Assembly: GCA_030606845.1 (NCBI GenBank)
Contig: JAUWFP010000120.1
Coordinates: forward strand, 1-6,837
Direction of reading: 5' to 3'
Source of the DNA: Anaerolineales bacterium
Lineage (GTDB): Bacteria > Chloroflexota > Anaerolineae > Anaerolineales > E44-bin32
DNA: 6,837 nt
Shown here: one piece after another, positions 5,385-6,837 of the stretch
Layout: each line of letters begins with the position of its first letter
Position numbering within the stretch: the first letter of the stretch is position 1
Translations under genes and position numbers: made by a program
Notes under the pieces: model-generated
Seen by the model: the letters and a program-made list of their open reading frames with translations, nothing else
Told to the model about the DNA's origin: nothing
The model's database searches: none

Positions 5385-5415
5385 AAAATATAAACTCGGG
5401 GTCTCCCCGAGTTTA
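5385..5415 (-). terminator. Perfect 11-bp hairpin with T-rich tail: terminator of the TPR gene or attenuator of ndk
   Basis: Positions 5391-5401 and 5405-5415 are perfectly complementary (TAAACTCGGGG on the plus strand) with a 3-nt loop. The stem has a GC-rich half next to the loop. Read on the minus strand it is followed by TATTTT, so it fits an intrinsic terminator for the upstream TPR gene, whose stop is 27 bp before it. The ATG of the longer ndk frame follows immediately, so the element may also set how much transcription reaches ndk. In the plus direction the downstream sequence is less T-rich. Confidence 0.72.
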
Positions 5416-5442
5416 GTTTGAATAATCGAGAGATGGAAGCGA

Positions 5443-6837
5443 TCAAGCGACCTCCATACCTCGTTGATATGCGCTGATCGCTTCTTGGAGTTTATCTGAC
5501 TTCATGTATGCATCTCCCAAAACTTGCCACATCGTTGGCAGGTTCGGGTAGCGCTCCAGCGCGTGCTCCAAGTCGCTGATCACCGTGTCGAGATCCTGTT
5601 TTCTCTCGATCAACTTCTTATAATCTGATAAGGCTCGCCCAGCGTCGCCAGCGGTGAGGGCCTGGCGTGCACCCTGGAGCAATTGCGAAGCAGGTTCCTT
5701 GTATTTCGATGGTGCAGCCTCCGCGGCAGGTTCTACCTTCTCGGCTTCCTGAGGGGCTTTCACAGCGGCCGGGATGGGAGGAGCAGCTTCTGGCGGGGGA
5801 ATAACCTCCTCGATGGGTTCAGGGACAGGAGGGAGTTCAACAACAGGCGCAGCCTCGATGGGAGTTGGTTCCGGAGGAAGAATTTCCTCTTTAACTACAG
5901 GAGGTGCAGTTTCTTTTGCCGGTTCAGGGGGTACCGCCTCTGCGGCAGACGTTGCTTCATCAAGCCATCCGGGAATTTCCGGCATCGGCTCTTCTTGAGG
6001 TGTTTCTTGAGGAACTGCCGAGATGATGGTCTCATCGTCGGGAGCAATATCGCTTATAGCGTCAATTTCCTCGGTTGGAACTGGGGGAGGCTTCGAGACA
6101 AGCGTCTCAGCAGGCAATACGTCAGGGATCGTTGCTGCGACATCTACATCCATGCCTCGCTGTGAGGCGAGATCCTCGAGCCACTGCAAACTCTCACCAG
6201 CTTCCTCAGGAGGAACCGCTTCACTGATCGTCGGAGATGGTTCCCGGGTTGCTTCAACTGGTCTCTCCGTGGGTGGGGTTAGAGGCTTGCTTTCCTCAAC
6301 TTCTTGAGTCTCAGCAAGATCCTCCAGCCAACGGAAGACTTCATCATCGTCAACTTCATCGCTGACGCCTAGGGTATCCGGTGGGGATGCATCAACTGCA
6401 TGAGCACCAATCTCTTCCTCGAGTTGCTGGAGTGATTGTACGTCAATCTCAGGTTCGTCAACTTTGCTTACAGGATCCGGGATTTCCTCAGCTGAGTCGG
6501 CAAACTCATGCAGCCAACCAGGTGTCTCCTCAGGCACTTCCGTAGCTTTCTCTGCAGGCTCTGGCTCTGCTTCCGCTAGAAAATCCTCGTCAACAGTCCT
6601 CTCAACTACCGAATCGGCGATGCCACTCAGCCAGTCTGGGACATCATCCTGTGGTTGTGCTGCTGCAACAGCCGGTTCTTCAGCCGCTTTCTCGGCATCG
6701 GAGACCCAATCAGGAGGCCCGGTTCCAGGATCTTCTGCTGTGCTCAAGGCTGTATCGACTGCTTCGGGTTCAGCGATGCCTTGCAGCCAATCTGGTGCGT
6801 CATCGCTGGCCGGTACGGGGTCAGGCTTCTCTTCCAA
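5443..6837 (-). CDS. Acidic proline-rich protein with repeated W-L motifs and C-terminal TPR region (5' end off window)
   Basis: 464 codons are visible; the frame is still open at the right edge, so the true N-terminus lies outside. Residues 1 to about 380 are rich in Glu, Asp, Pro and Ala and have no predicted fold by eye; they are probably disordered. Seven short motifs recur: PDWL (15-18), PDWV (42-45), PDWL (67-70), PGWL (106-109), FRWL (168-171), LQWL (217-220) and PGWL (289-292), mostly in acidic context and often followed by a small hydrophobic-Ala pair such as GIA or DLA. Residues about 310-375 are a Pro/Glu/Ala tract. Residues about 384-464 look like helical TPR-type repeats, the clearest being WQVLGDAYMKSDKLQEAISAYQRGM (in two parts, 437-446 and 447-461). 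No transmembrane helix or signal is visible in this part. TPRs bind partner proteins, and the W-L motifs may be docking peptides. I do not recognise a defined function. Confidence 0.75.
   Translation of the reverse strand: MEEKPDPVPASDDAPDWLQGIAEPEAVDTALSTAEDPGTGPPDWVSDAEKAAEEPAVAAAQPQDDVPDWLSGIADSVVERTVDEDFLAEAEPEPAEKATEVPEETPGWLHEFADSAEEIPDPVSKVDEPEIDVQSLQQLEEEIGAHAVDASPPDTLGVSDEVDDDEVFRWLEDLAETQEVEESKPLTPPTERPVEATREPSPTISEAVPPEEAGESLQWLEDLASQRGMDVDVAATIPDVLPAETLVSKPPPVPTEEIDAISDIAPDDETIISAVPQETPQEEPMPEIPGWLDEATSAAEAVPPEPAKETAPPVVKEEILPPEPTPIEAAPVVELPPVPEPIEEVIPPPEAAPPIPAAVKAPQEAEKVEPAAEAAPSKYKEPASQLLQGARQALTAGDAGRALSDYKKLIERKQDLDTVISDLEHALERYPNLPTMWQVLGDAYMKSDKLQEAISAYQRGMEVA

Noticed and set aside
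5683..6307. Plus-strand open frames of 74-160 aa, Arg/Phe- or Gly/Ser-rich
   Set aside because: They are antisense to the low-complexity acidic/proline-rich coding region, whose codon bias creates long stop-free shadows on the other strand.

Overview
The window looks like a chromosomal segment from a bacterium, most probably a member of the Chloroflexota (Anaerolineae-like). This placement is inference. It rests on the mix of a stand-alone SpoIIE-type phosphatase, a Tat-exported L,D-transpeptidase, and an acidic protein rich in proline and Trp-Leu motifs that ends in TPRs, together with moderate GC. No rRNA or marker gene is present to prove it. I see no mobile element, CRISPR array, tRNA or phage gene; this is ordinary, gene-dense housekeeping and signalling DNA.

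Layout. (1) Positions 1-488, minus strand: the N-terminal 162 codons of a SpoIIE-family PP2C-like phosphatase that runs off the left edge. (2) 631-1911, plus strand, divergent from the phosphatase: a signalling protein with a degenerate histidine-kinase ATPase-like domain and two receiver domains, the second lacking its phospho-acceptor Asp. (3) 1983-3014, minus strand, convergent with the previous gene: a Tat-signal L,D-transpeptidase with SH3-like N-terminal domains. (4) 3209-4652, plus strand: a compact operon of thpR (RNA 2',3'-cyclic phosphodiesterase), a LOG-like/TIGR00725 Rossmann protein overlapping it by ATGA, and rsfS (ribosome silencing factor). (5) 4653-4919: non-coding, with candidate RNA hairpins. 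(6) 4920-5372/5384, minus strand: ndk. (7) 5443 to the right edge, minus strand: a large acidic, proline-rich protein with repeated W-L motifs and a C-terminal TPR region, its 5' end outside the window.

How the genes may work together. The phosphatase and the kinase/receiver-like protein probably form a signalling neighbourhood, since they share one 142-bp divergent intergenic region. The thpR-LOG-rsfS operon joins RNA-end or nucleotide chemistry with ribosome hibernation, and ndk supplies NTPs nearby.

The most interesting signals are in expression control. The rsfS reading frame has only an ATA codon in the correct place behind a perfect AGGAGG, which suggests an AUA start. Two minus-strand genes have TAGAAT -10 boxes 6-7 nt before their ATG, the geometry of leaderless mRNAs. 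One of these promoters carries a perfect 7-bp inverted repeat between -35 and -10. The ndk start is squeezed against an 11-bp perfect hairpin and probably uses a TTG codon inside the longer reading frame.
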